From positions 1 through 64,000 of the forward strand of contig JBMOIP010000020.1 in assembly GCA_049317265.1 (NCBI GenBank): 64,000 nucleotides of DNA, in the 5' to 3' direction. The notes under the pieces are model-generated. The model was not told the DNA's origin. It saw only the letters and a program-made list of their open reading frames with translations, and made no database searches. The translations under genes were made by a program, and so were the position numbers. The DNA comes from CAIVAT01 sp049317265 (GTDB taxonomy: Bacteria; Bacteroidota; Bacteroidia; Bacteroidales; FEN-979). Below are positions 1 to 7,401 of the stretch, piece after piece. Numbering within the stretch: the stretch's first letter is position 1; every line of letters begins with the position of its first letter.

Positions 1-435
1 AAACGTGAATTTGATAGAATTTCACAAATACAGAACACTGACTTTGAATGGAAAAAGCAGACTACTGAACTTCTTGGACAAGTTTACATTCACTTAAACA
101 GATCACGACTTGCTTTTGACAACACTTATTCCAAACTTAAAGAGTATAATTCCATTTTCGAGGATGAAGTTGTTTATACTTCGAACAAAATAATTCGTGA
201 TATTCTCTTGCAAAATGGAAACCTTTTACCCCCTGAGCTGCTGGACGAGGCATCTAAACTGATTGAGCATTATGACGCCTGGCTTGTAAAATATCAAAAA
301 ACAAGAAAAGTTAATAAGGATACAACAACAATTCATATCTATGTAGGACCTGACGGGTATAAATTCCCAAGAAAGGCTGAAGGAATGTTTAAAGAAAAGT
401 ATGAAGAGATGTTTCAAGAAATCAGAGCGCTCTGA
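1..435 (+). CDS. Hypothetical protein, 5' end outside window
   Basis: The reading frame is open from base 1 to a TGA at 433-435, giving 144 residues of a protein whose start lies to the left. A TTG at 208 could be taken as a start, but the frame is open and codon-like well before it, so a truncated longer gene is more likely. The visible part is charged and helical, with many Lys, Glu and Asn, and ends in a segment with HIYVGPDGYKFP followed by an amphipathic helix. No signal peptide or membrane span is visible. I do not recognise the family. A second stop (TAA) follows immediately at 436-438. Confidence 0.7.
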   Translation, partial: KREFDRISQIQNTDFEWKKQTTELLGQVYIHLNRSRLAFDNTYSKLKEYNSIFEDEVVYTSNKIIRDILLQNGNLLPPELLDEASKLIEHYDAWLVKYQKTRKVNKDTTTIHIYVGPDGYKFPRKAEGMFKEKYEEMFQEIRAL

Positions 436-456
436 TAAAAAAGAGACCGGCTGACA

Positions 457-624
457 ATGGTTTCCTATAGACCCATTGCACATGCAGGTGATTCGGGCTG
501 CACAAGTCATCCACATCTGCACATTCAAGCAATTTCCGGAACAGACACGAGTATAATTATACAAGGCACCAATGGAATACCTATTTACTTTGATGGTAAT
601 ATTGAACAACCTAAAACAATTTAA
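457..624 (+). pseudogene. Remnant of M23-family metallopeptidase C-terminus
   Basis: A 55-codon open stretch encodes a peptide containing AHAGDSGCTSHPHLHIQ. This matches the end of the LytM/M23 peptidase core, where a GNSG-type turn is followed by the HxH zinc and catalytic motif (here HLH). The N-terminal zinc ligands (HxxxD) and the rest of the fold are absent, and no open frame upstream supplies them, since the gene ending at 435 is unrelated. It therefore looks like a decayed or transferred fragment rather than a working enzyme. It could alternatively be a short expressed peptide. Only the motif and the order GDSG...HPHLHI support the call. Confidence 0.5.
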
Positions 625-627
625 CCT

Positions 628-1086
628 ATGAAATATAGACTTTTACTGCTTATTTTAGTCAGTTTTTGTTTGTCAGCATACTCTCAGACAGAAAATCCAA
701 AATATGACAAGCTGCTTGCAGATTCATTACGAGGTGATGACTATGGAATGAAAACTTATATTCTTGTAATCCTGAAAACCGGATCCAATAAAATCGAAGA
801 TAAAAAAACATTGGACAGTTTATTCCAAGGTCACATGGACAATATTGGCCGTATGGCTGCGATCGGTAAGTTGATTGTTGCCGGGCCTTTAGGAAAAAAT
901 GAGAAAGCCTATCGGGGAATATTTATTCTAAACGTCAAATCGATTGAAGAAGCAACTGCCTTATTAGAAACCGATCCTACAATTAAAGAAAAAGTACTGG
1001 AAGCCGAATTATACAAATGGTATGGCTCAGCAGCACTCCCAACCTATTTGCCAAATCATGAGAAAATCGAGAAGAAAAAGATGTAG
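628..1086 (+). CDS. Exported YCII-like domain protein
   Basis: 152 residues. An N-terminal hydrophobic segment (about residues 4-17) followed by AYSQ reads as a signal peptide, so the protein is probably periplasmic. Residues about 38-135 resemble the YCII fold: a strand with YILVILKTG, a helix with GHMDNIGRMAAIGKLIVAGPL, and FILNVKSIEEATALL before the terminal strand. YCII proteins are small ferredoxin-like alpha/beta dimers, usually of unknown activity. The catalytic His-Asp pair proposed for some members is not clearly placed here. The next small gene overlaps its 3' end in another frame. Confidence 0.65.
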   Translation: MKYRLLLLILVSFCLSAYSQTENPKYDKLLADSLRGDDYGMKTYILVILKTGSNKIEDKKTLDSLFQGHMDNIGRMAAIGKLIVAGPLGKNEKAYRGIFILNVKSIEEATALLETDPTIKEKVLEAELYKWYGSAALPTYLPNHEKIEKKKM

Positions 1087-1306
1087 TCCTAATGTTGAAG
1101 AAGCTGCGTTCGCCAGTGGATTAACCGAAAAAGAACCCAAAAATAAACAATCCGGGAATGGAATTGGGATTGGCGCCGCCCTGGGAGTGGCATTCGGAGC
1201 AACCTATGGATTTTCTTCGGGAAATACTTCTTTAAGCATCGCATTGGGACTTGCCATTGGTGTTGCTGTTGGAGCAATTTTCGACATTACAAAAAATAAA
1301 AAATAA
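1058..1306 (+). CDS. Small glycine-zipper membrane protein
   Basis: About 82 residues if started at the ATG at 1058; an ATG at 1022 is also in frame but lies deeper inside the preceding gene. The N-terminal half is basic and polar. The C-terminal half holds two hydrophobic, glycine-spaced segments (GIGIGAALGVAFGATYGF and ALGLAIGVAVGAIF) separated by a short turn, which is typical of glycine-zipper hairpins that insert into membranes, and ends in a short Lys/Asn tail. The overlap of about 29 bases with the YCII-like gene suggests translational coupling. Function unknown. Confidence 0.55.
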   Translation: MRKSRRKRCSPNVEEAAFASGLTEKEPKNKQSGNGIGIGAALGVAFGATYGFSSGNTSLSIALGLAIGVAVGAIFDITKNKK

Positions 1307-1427
1307 ATTCCTCCTATTTGAAGCAGAACCAGCTTTATGATCATTTCCCGTAACTCATGACTCACCTTCTTTTTTTTACGTAAACTTGCAGCAAAGATTT
1401 CCAGGGGTTCCATCCATACATGCCACA

Positions 1428-1955
1428 ATGAAAAAGAAAATAGTAATAATACTTGCATTTGTTATGACATTCGTACTTGGCTTCGCATTTAAGTCATTCA
1501 CAACGAAAAGCTCTAAGAGTACGCAATCCGCTGGAAAAGTAACAGGAATTGGCGGAATTTTTTTCAAGTGTAAAGACCCGAAAAAAATGCGTGAATGGTA
1601 TGAAATCAATCTTGGTTTGAATACCAACGCGTATGGAGCAGTTTTTGAATGGAGACAAGGGGCCGACAGTACCAAAAAAGGATTTACTCAATGGAGCCCG
1701 TTTATTGAAAGAACCAAATATTTCGAGCCCTCAACTAAGGACTTCATGATTAATTACAGGGTCGAAAACATTGAAGAACTTATTGTTCAACTTCAACAGC
1801 GAGGTATAACAATTACAGATACGATTGAAAAAGTGGAATATGGGAAATTTGTTCACATCATGGACATAGAAGGTAACAAAATTGAATTATGGGAGCCAAA
1901 TGATGTGGAATTTGAAAAACTTGGCAATCAGATAGGCGCTAAGACAACGAAATAA
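1428..1955 (+). CDS. VOC superfamily (glyoxalase-like) protein, membrane-anchored or exported
   Basis: 175 residues from the ATG at 1428; the in-frame ATG at 1386 would add 14 residues that do not look like a signal sequence, whereas 1428 begins directly with MKKKIVIILAF. Residues about 4-20 are a signal or anchor. The rest is one glyoxalase/bleomycin-resistance module: GIGGIFFKCKDPKKMREWY (first beta-alpha-beta half), then a second half ending in GKFVHIMDIEGNKIELWEP, the usual terminal strand with the metal-ligand Glu. Members bind a metal and act on varied small molecules; the substrate is not predictable. An exported form is unusual but occurs in Bacteroidota. Confidence 0.75.
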   Translation: MKKKIVIILAFVMTFVLGFAFKSFTTKSSKSTQSAGKVTGIGGIFFKCKDPKKMREWYEINLGLNTNAYGAVFEWRQGADSTKKGFTQWSPFIERTKYFEPSTKDFMINYRVENIEELIVQLQQRGITITDTIEKVEYGKFVHIMDIEGNKIELWEPNDVEFEKLGNQIGAKTTK

Positions 1956-1971
1956 TCAGGGTATAATGGCT

Positions 1972-2673
1972 CTAATTTACCGGAACATTGAAAATGAAGC
2001 CTACTCCAAAAACATTCTCAATACTCAGACCGGGATCGTCTTTCAGGTATTTGCGGATTTTAGTGATGAATACGTCGAGGCTCCTGCCGAGAAAATAGTC
2101 ATTTTCCCCCCACAGTGCTGTTAACAGCTCCTCCCTTTTGATGATATTATTCCGATGGGCGGACAGGTAGTTAAGGATATCGCACTCCTTTTCGGTAATT
2201 CGTTTGGATTTTCCATGGATGGTAAGGTGTTGATTATTGGGATCAAAGGTATATTGCCCTATGGAGATAACGGCGACTTTGCCGGTTCCCGGATTTTCAG
2301 GAACCCTGCGAATGATTGCTTTTATTTTCCAAAGCAGCTCCTCTTCGTCGAATGGCTTTGTGATATAATCATCCGCACCCAAACCATAGCCTTTTAACTT
2401 ATCGTCTTTTAACGACCTGGCCGTGATAAAGATAAGTGGCATATCCCTGTCCTTGAGCCTGATCTCCCTGGCAACTGAGAATCCATCCATTCTGGGCATC
2501 ATTACATCCAGCAGACACAGGTCAAACCGTTGGCCCTGGTACGCTTTTAACGCCAGCTCCCCGTCTTTGCAAAGCTTCACATCGAATCCTTCATTTTCCA
2601 GGTAATCTACCAGCAAGATGCCCAAATTCAGATCATCCTCAGCCAGCAATATTTTGTGCCTTTTGTCAGACAT
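1972..2673 (-). CDS. OmpR-family response regulator (RprY-like)
   Basis: 233 residues. The receiver domain (about 6-122) has the acidic pair D13-D14, phospho-acceptor D56 (LLDVMMP), switch T84 and K106 (TKPF). A winged-helix trans_reg_C domain follows (about 133-232) with the recognition-helix region GRSLDVFITKIRKYLKDDP, closely resembling RprY of Bacteroides. It overlaps the 3' end of the sensor kinase gene by 8 bases, so the two are co-translated partners. The output is expected to be transcriptional control of envelope or stress genes. RprY assignment is by remembered sequence similarity only. Confidence 0.9.
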   Translation of the reverse strand: MSDKRHKILLAEDDLNLGILLVDYLENEGFDVKLCKDGELALKAYQGQRFDLCLLDVMMPRMDGFSVAREIRLKDRDMPLIFITARSLKDDKLKGYGLGADDYITKPFDEEELLWKIKAIIRRVPENPGTGKVAVISIGQYTFDPNNQHLTIHGKSKRITEKECDILNYLSAHRNNIIKREELLTALWGENDYFLGRSLDVFITKIRKYLKDDPGLSIENVFGVGFIFNVPVN

Positions 2674-3919
2674 TTGGAAGCGTTATTGTGAATGTTGTTC
2701 CTCTACCCACTTCACTCTGAAGGAGAATCGTTCCGCCGTGCAATTCGACAATCTTTTTTACGTAAGCCAACCCAAGACCAAATCCCTTTACATCATGCAC
2801 ATCACCAGTTGGAACCCTGAAAAATTTCCGGAATACGCTCTTTTGATATTCCTTCGGAATTCCCATCCCCTTGTCAGTGACTGCAACCACCAGGTTTTGA
2901 CCAATATTAGCTGTTTGCACCGACAAATCAGGCTGCTTTTTTGAATACTTTATCGCGTTGTCAATCAAGTTGTTTAATGCATTGACCAGGCATATTCGTT
3001 CACCAGATATCATACACCTTGAAGCATCCAGGTTTAAAGTTAAGCTCCCTTGTTTGCATTCGATCTGAAGATTCATTGATCGAATCACTTCCGTGATAAG
3101 TTCATGAAAATCCAATGCTGTCGTTAATAATGGAATTTCACCTCGTTCAAGTGCAGTCATGCTTAACACCTGCTCGACCTGTAGCCTTAATTTCTCATTT
3201 TCATCCAGTATTATTCCTGTGTAGTGTTTTATTTTGTCCTCATGCCCGATGGTGGAATCCTTTTGGATCATTCTGCCAGCAAGGGCTATGTTGGTCAAAG
3301 GTGTCCTGAATTCATGGGTCATGTTGTTGACAAAGTCAGTGGTGTGTTCCGATATTTTTTGCTCTTTCAACAGGGAGAGAACAGTTCGCCAAAACATGAC
3401 CAGCACAACCAGTATCAGGATTACTGAAGTAATAAACATGGCTCCCATCTCCGCCACGATGAACTGCTTTTTCTCAGGGAAAATAAGTTTAAGTTCCATC
3501 CCCTTCCCGCTTTCCAGCCCATCCAGAGGTTTCTGATAGATGTAATCTGCAAAACTGCTTTTGTTTTCAGTTGCAGCATTCAGCGGTTTTGCGACAATAA
3601 AAGAGTAGTCGATATGGAAGTTATAGAACTTCATATAATGGTTGAAGAGTGAATCAATTTTATGTACTTCATTCTCTCCTAATTTCACAGGCAATCCGGC
3701 GGTGCTCTCCTTCCCGGCGCAGGCATCGATCTTCAGGCAGGTCTCTTTATCCGAACGAAGGGCTTCCGTTGTTCTGGAAAGAACTATATTAGCCTTTTCA
3801 TTGAACATCTCTTCCCTGATCTTTGCGGTCCTGAGGATCCAGTTAACCTGGATGACCAGCACTATCAATAATGCAACGGAAAATATTGTGATCAGCAGGT
3901 AGGTTCGTGTCGTTTTCAT
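2666..3919 (-). CDS. Sensor histidine kinase (RprX-like)
   Basis: 417 residues from the ATG at 3919; an in-frame ATG at 3931 is possible but lies on the -7 promoter element. TM1 is about residues 6-27 and TM2 about 160-178, enclosing a periplasmic sensor domain with a CLKIDACAG pair of cysteines. HisKA has H202 in MTHEFRTPL. The HATPase domain shows NLIDNAIKYSKKQ (N-box), DKGMGIP (G1) and GFGLGLAYV (G2). The gene overlaps the downstream regulator gene by 8 bases, so they form one two-component operon. A divergent exported-protein gene starts at 4057. Confidence 0.9.
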   Translation of the reverse strand: MKTTRTYLLITIFSVALLIVLVIQVNWILRTAKIREEMFNEKANIVLSRTTEALRSDKETCLKIDACAGKESTAGLPVKLGENEVHKIDSLFNHYMKFYNFHIDYSFIVAKPLNAATENKSSFADYIYQKPLDGLESGKGMELKLIFPEKKQFIVAEMGAMFITSVILILVVLVMFWRTVLSLLKEQKISEHTTDFVNNMTHEFRTPLTNIALAGRMIQKDSTIGHEDKIKHYTGIILDENEKLRLQVEQVLSMTALERGEIPLLTTALDFHELITEVIRSMNLQIECKQGSLTLNLDASRCMISGERICLVNALNNLIDNAIKYSKKQPDLSVQTANIGQNLVVAVTDKGMGIPKEYQKSVFRKFFRVPTGDVHDVKGFGLGLAYVKKIVELHGGTILLQSEVGRGTTFTITLPNV

Positions 3920-3928
3920 TTGCGGTTT

Positions 3929-3961
3929 CAAAATTAGCCATTTTATATGTTATAAAAACAA
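3929..3961 (-). promoter_or_regulatory. Promoter of the two-component operon
   Basis: On the minus strand, TTG (3961-3959), a 22-base spacer, then TAATTTTG (3936-3929). This matches the Bacteroidota housekeeping consensus TTG-N19-23-TAnnTTTG. The predicted start point is only a few bases before the ATG at 3919, which favours that start over 3931. Confidence 0.5.
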
Positions 3962-4023
3962 CATTAACAAGTCGTTAACAAAGCAATAACTAGGCGGTAA
4001 CAAGAAGCCTGACCTTGTTGGAG

Positions 4024-4031
4024 TACTTTTG
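4024..4031 (+). promoter_or_regulatory. Candidate -7 element before exported protein gene
   Basis: TACTTTTG matches TAnnTTTG and lies 25 bases before the ATG at 4057. No clear TTG was found at the expected distance upstream. Confidence 0.35.
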
Positions 4032-4056
4032 TCGCCTAACTTAAAAATTAACAACC

Positions 4057-4644
4057 ATGAAAAACATACTTCTCAGCGCTGTATTACTTTTTATTACCCT
4101 TTCCTTTACAACAGAAAATGGAAAGTTGTCGGGTAACGTGACCTATAAAGACATCTATGAACTCTCACCCAGGGTAGATGCAGGTGGTGAAATTTATGCG
4201 ATCAGCAAGGCAGATGCTCAATCGGCTCAATATGGTGACCTTGCAAAGGTTGTCGGGCAATTCATGATGAGCAAATCCAATTATTCACAGGCAATGTTTA
4301 ACACCATCGATCCGGAACGCGAAAAAAAAGTGCAGGACTATTTTGATTCCGAAGCGAAGCTCACCTTCAACTATATCACTGGTTTCAAAAAATTACCAGC
4401 TGTTGTCAAGGCTAAAGCAAACGAGAAAGGACAATATGCCTTAAACCTGAAACCGGGGAAATACTACGTCCTGTTCATTTCAGGAAACGTAAAAAGCAAC
4501 AACATGGCCGAATTAAAAGGCAATATTGACCTTAAGGTGATAGAGGTCAAATCAGCCGGAGAGACCCTACAGAATGCAGATTTCAAAATCCATGAAAATT
4601 TCCCCCTCATGTTCCTGACAGGACAATGGCTGCAGGGCTGCTGA
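4057..4644 (+). CDS. Exported protein of unknown function
   Basis: 195 residues. A signal peptide covers about residues 1-18 (hydrophobic LLSAVLLFITLSF). The middle contains a long polar region with KVQDYFDSEAKLTFNYITG, and the C-terminal part (about 125-180) looks like a carboxypeptidase-regulatory or transthyretin-like beta sandwich: KANEKGQYALNLKPGKYYVLFISG. It is transcribed away from the two-component operon, so it may be one of its targets, which is an inference from position only. I do not recognise a named family. Confidence 0.6.
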   Translation: MKNILLSAVLLFITLSFTTENGKLSGNVTYKDIYELSPRVDAGGEIYAISKADAQSAQYGDLAKVVGQFMMSKSNYSQAMFNTIDPEREKKVQDYFDSEAKLTFNYITGFKKLPAVVKAKANEKGQYALNLKPGKYYVLFISGNVKSNNMAELKGNIDLKVIEVKSAGETLQNADFKIHENFPLMFLTGQWLQGC

Positions 4645-4661
4645 GATGGAGGATGAAATTA

Positions 4662-4694
4662 TTTGAAATATAACAGAATTAGTTCCTAAATTTG
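4662..4694 (+). promoter_or_regulatory. Promoter of T9SS protease gene
   Basis: TTTG (4662-4665), 21-base spacer, TAAATTTG (4687-4694): a full match to the Bacteroidota promoter consensus, 14 bases before the ATG at 4709. The -7 element lies within a perfect inverted repeat AGTTCC-N7-GGAACT (4681-4699), which could be an operator. Confidence 0.55.
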
Positions 4695-4708
4695 GAACTT
4701 ACTGATTC

Positions 4709-5905
4709 ATGATGAAGAAACTTGTAACACTGCTATTTTCCCTGATTGCATTGTTCAGTGCTGCCCAAAAAACAACCATGCTCATTTATGACCTGGAAAA
4801 CGGCCGCGTGGATTCGATCACAAATCACGGGTATGATACCACAAAACAGGCAGATCATACAAAATTTTTCCTGGGATTGTTTAACAGCGCTGCTGAATTC
4901 CTTGAACAAACTCCACCTGTATCAAATGTCTTTCCAGGGAGTCATTTTACCCGCAAAAAGAGAGCCTCAGCGGACTATGATATTGCAAAGTATCCGTTCC
5001 GGACCAGTGTAAAGATCTCCACGATGAAGGATGACACCTTGTTCAGCGATTGTTCGGGCAGTATGATCAGCAGAAGATATGTTCTCACCGCCGCCCATTG
5101 TGTAACATTTGTTGTAACAAACATCCTTGCTCACGATTCACTTTATGTTTGCCCTGTTTACGACGGCGGTCAACCGAGTCCAATTTTTCCGTGCAGCTGG
5201 GTGAAAAAAGTCTATTTTTTCAAAGATTGGGAAATGAAGGGCGACGATTTTGCACTTCTTGAACTCAAGGAACCAGTTGGCGATCAAACCGGATGGATCA
5301 GCATTGGATTCAATGCAGTTGACAGCAGCCTGGCAGAGGGAATTTTCTACAAGTTTTCCTATCCGGCCACCTCCATTCCCTCCCTTGATTCAGCAACGTA
5401 TAACGGGGATACCTTGTACTACAATTATGGAAAAATTGACATGCTTGAAAAAAACTGGATCGGAATTGAACATGCAAATGCCATCCCTGGGGAGAGCGGC
5501 AGTTCCATCATCAAAGTTGAGAATGAGGAGACTTATACTAGTTATGGTGTCGCCTCATTTTCAACAAACCTTATGCACAGCAGGTTACGCAATTGGTCCT
5601 ACTATTTTTTAGAATCGGTCATCCATAACGACCTTATTTACGGTGTTGACCAGTTGCAACCTGCAAGGGGCCTCAGCATATACCCAAATCCTGCCGATGG
5701 ATCCATCAGGTTGAAAAGTCTGAAAAACTATGATTCAGAAAAGATTGTGATCTATGACATCTATGGCAGGATTGTGCTGAGCCTGCCGGTACATGATCCT
5801 GATGAAATCATCGATATCAGCGATCTTCCTGAGGGAATTTTCAGTTTGACTGTTTCAAACGGTCGTGTTCAGGAAAAAGGGAAACTGATCATTCAGAGGA
5901 GATAA
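4709..5905 (+). CDS. T9SS-exported trypsin-like serine protease
   Basis: 398 residues. Signal peptide about 1-19. The S1-type protease domain (about 95-315) has the catalytic triad in recognisable motifs: H130 in LTAAHC, D180 in DDFALLEL and S263 in GESGSS. Residues about 320-398 form a type A T9SS C-terminal sorting domain (LSIYPNPADGSIRL near its start and GKLIIQRR at the end), so the protein should cross the outer membrane and be released or surface anchored. A region between the signal peptide and the domain (RKKRAS near 82) may be a propeptide with a processing site. It has its own promoter and no operon partners. Confidence 0.88.
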   Translation: MMKKLVTLLFSLIALFSAAQKTTMLIYDLENGRVDSITNHGYDTTKQADHTKFFLGLFNSAAEFLEQTPPVSNVFPGSHFTRKKRASADYDIAKYPFRTSVKISTMKDDTLFSDCSGSMISRRYVLTAAHCVTFVVTNILAHDSLYVCPVYDGGQPSPIFPCSWVKKVYFFKDWEMKGDDFALLELKEPVGDQTGWISIGFNAVDSSLAEGIFYKFSYPATSIPSLDSATYNGDTLYYNYGKIDMLEKNWIGIEHANAIPGESGSSIIKVENEETYTSYGVASFSTNLMHSRLRNWSYYFLESVIHNDLIYGVDQLQPARGLSIYPNPADGSIRLKSLKNYDSEKIVIYDIYGRIVLSLPVHDPDEIIDISDLPEGIFSLTVSNGRVQEKGKLIIQRR

Positions 5906-5966
5906 GTGCTAACAGAATTGAACCAAGGTAACATATAATCAACCAGGGCCTGCTGGTTTTGAATAC

Positions 5967-6455
5967 ATGACAACTCACAATTCGTTGAAAACACCATCCT
6001 TAAATGAACTTAAAAGGGAGCTGATAAACCTGCCGCCAGCAGAACTTGTAAAAATTTGTCTGCAACTTGCCAAGCACAAGAAAGAGAATAAAGAGTTGAT
6101 GGGATATTTATTGTTTGACTCTAATTATGAGCCTGAATATATTGAAAAGGTAAAACTCGAAATCGACCAGCTTTTTGCAGAAATCAATAAAAACACGCTC
6201 TATTTTGTCAAAAAAAGTGTCAGAAAGATCCTTCGAACGGTCAACAAGCATATCAGGTACTCCGGGTTAAAGCAAACAGAAGTTGAACTCCGGATCTATT
6301 TTTGTATTCAGTTCAGGCAATGTGGCATTCCGCTCTCGTCGAGTACCGCCCTCACCAATATTTTTGAAGGGCAATTGTTAAAAATCCAAAAAGCCCTTAG
6401 CGGACTGCATGAAGATTTGCAGCATGATTACGGGGAGGAGATCAAACGGATTTGA
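5967..6455 (+). CDS. Conserved helical hypothetical protein
   Basis: 162 residues, without signal peptide or membrane span. The sequence is almost wholly alpha-helical and basic (LNELKRELINLPPAELVKICLQL, VKKSVRKILRTVNKHIRYS). A HEAT-like or TPR-like helical stack is possible but no repeat is clear. It lies 61 bases after the protease gene and ends convergently with the DUF1295 gene. No function can be assigned. Confidence 0.6.
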   Translation: MTTHNSLKTPSLNELKRELINLPPAELVKICLQLAKHKKENKELMGYLLFDSNYEPEYIEKVKLEIDQLFAEINKNTLYFVKKSVRKILRTVNKHIRYSGLKQTEVELRIYFCIQFRQCGIPLSSSTALTNIFEGQLLKIQKALSGLHEDLQHDYGEEIKRI

Positions 6456-6493
6456 ACGGACTGAAAGAGCTAACCGAGTGGTTGGTTACCTCT

Positions 6494-7270
6494 TTAAAGA
6501 AACTTTATAAAAGGCACGAAGGTTGCAGTTTTTGACTTATACTCTTCCCAGTCTGGGTGGCCTTCATACTTTTTCTCAAGCATGGGAACCCCGGAAACAA
6601 ACCTCAGCAACAAGGTGATGATTACCGGGCTTATAAGTGTATACCACCCGTGTGTAAATGATAAAGCATAAAAACTGATTCCCCACCAAACAAGCGCTTC
6701 ACCAAAATAGTTGGGATGCCTTGAGGTGGCCCATAATCCCGAAGTGATGATTTTTCCTCTATTCGCCGGATCTTTTTTAAACTCCACCAACTGGTAATCG
6801 GCCACGGCCTCGAAAAGGAAACCGGTTCCGAAGACGATCAGGCCCAGCGAATCCATTGGACCCAGCGGGCCTCCGTCGCTGAAGTTAATAAACCAGATGG
6901 GTGCAGAAATGATCAGCATAAACAGGCCCTGCAACATAAAAATCTGAAAGAAGCTTCTCAGCACAAAAAATTTCCAGGTGTCGCGCCATGCCTTATAGCG
7001 GAAGTCCTCCCCTTTTCCACTGTTCCTGACCATGATGTGAAATGAGAGCCTTAACCCCCAGAGCAGGACCAGCAGGCTCACGATCATTTTTCTGAGATCG
7101 ACCTCCCCTGATTGAATGATCGAATAGACCGCCACGATGACAAAACCCAGTCCCCAGGCTACATCCACGATGGAGTTGTCCTTTCTCATCAGCGCAAGGA
7201 TAAAGACGATGGTCATGTAGAGACAAATGACCAAACCGACTTCAACCAGAATATTCGGGATATCTATCAT
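6494..7270 (-). CDS. DUF1295 membrane protein (steroid 5-alpha-reductase/ICMT-like fold)
   Basis: 258 residues with about six hydrophobic segments. The C-terminal half carries the family hallmarks GLWATSRHPNYFGEALVWWG and the terminal PMLEKKYEGHPDWEEYKSKT, shared by DUF1295 proteins and related to isoprenylcysteine methyltransferases and 3-oxo-5-alpha-steroid 4-dehydrogenases. The RHPNY motif is the cofactor-binding signature of that superfamily. Substrate unknown, with lipid or isoprenoid-like substrates expected. It lies downstream of the DAK2-DegV gene on the same strand, separated by an octamer repeat array. Confidence 0.85.
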   Translation of the reverse strand: MIDIPNILVEVGLVICLYMTIVFILALMRKDNSIVDVAWGLGFVIVAVYSIIQSGEVDLRKMIVSLLVLLWGLRLSFHIMVRNSGKGEDFRYKAWRDTWKFFVLRSFFQIFMLQGLFMLIISAPIWFINFSDGGPLGPMDSLGLIVFGTGFLFEAVADYQLVEFKKDPANRGKIITSGLWATSRHPNYFGEALVWWGISFYALSFTHGWYTLISPVIITLLLRFVSGVPMLEKKYEGHPDWEEYKSKTATFVPFIKFL

Positions 7271-7302
7271 TGAAAAAATCTAATTTATATTGTAAAACTA
7301 CC

Positions 7303-7401
7303 CCCACTTGTCCACCTGTCCACCTGTCCACTTGTCCACTTGTCCACTTGTCCGCCCGTCCGCCCGTCCGCCTGTCCGCTTGTCCGCCCGTCCGCCCGTC
7401 C
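7303..7401 (-). repeat. Octamer tandem array A1 (family A)
   Basis: Twelve consecutive 8-bp units plus a partial one, read on the plus strand as TCCACTTG, TCCACCTG, TCCGCCCG or TCCGCTTG. On the minus strand, the transcribed sense, the units read GGACRRGY and begin directly after the TAA of the DegV gene at 7404-7402. No spacers separate the units, so this is not a CRISPR array. Confidence 0.9.

Noticed and set aside
226..609. Minus-strand open frame of 127 residues
   Set aside because: It covers the antisense of two plus-strand reading frames and has no recognisable motif; the plus-strand M23 motif is more informative.
7303..7401. CRISPR array
   Set aside because: The units are only 8 bp, contiguous and without spacers; no cas genes are present. 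The same holds for all other arrays in the window.
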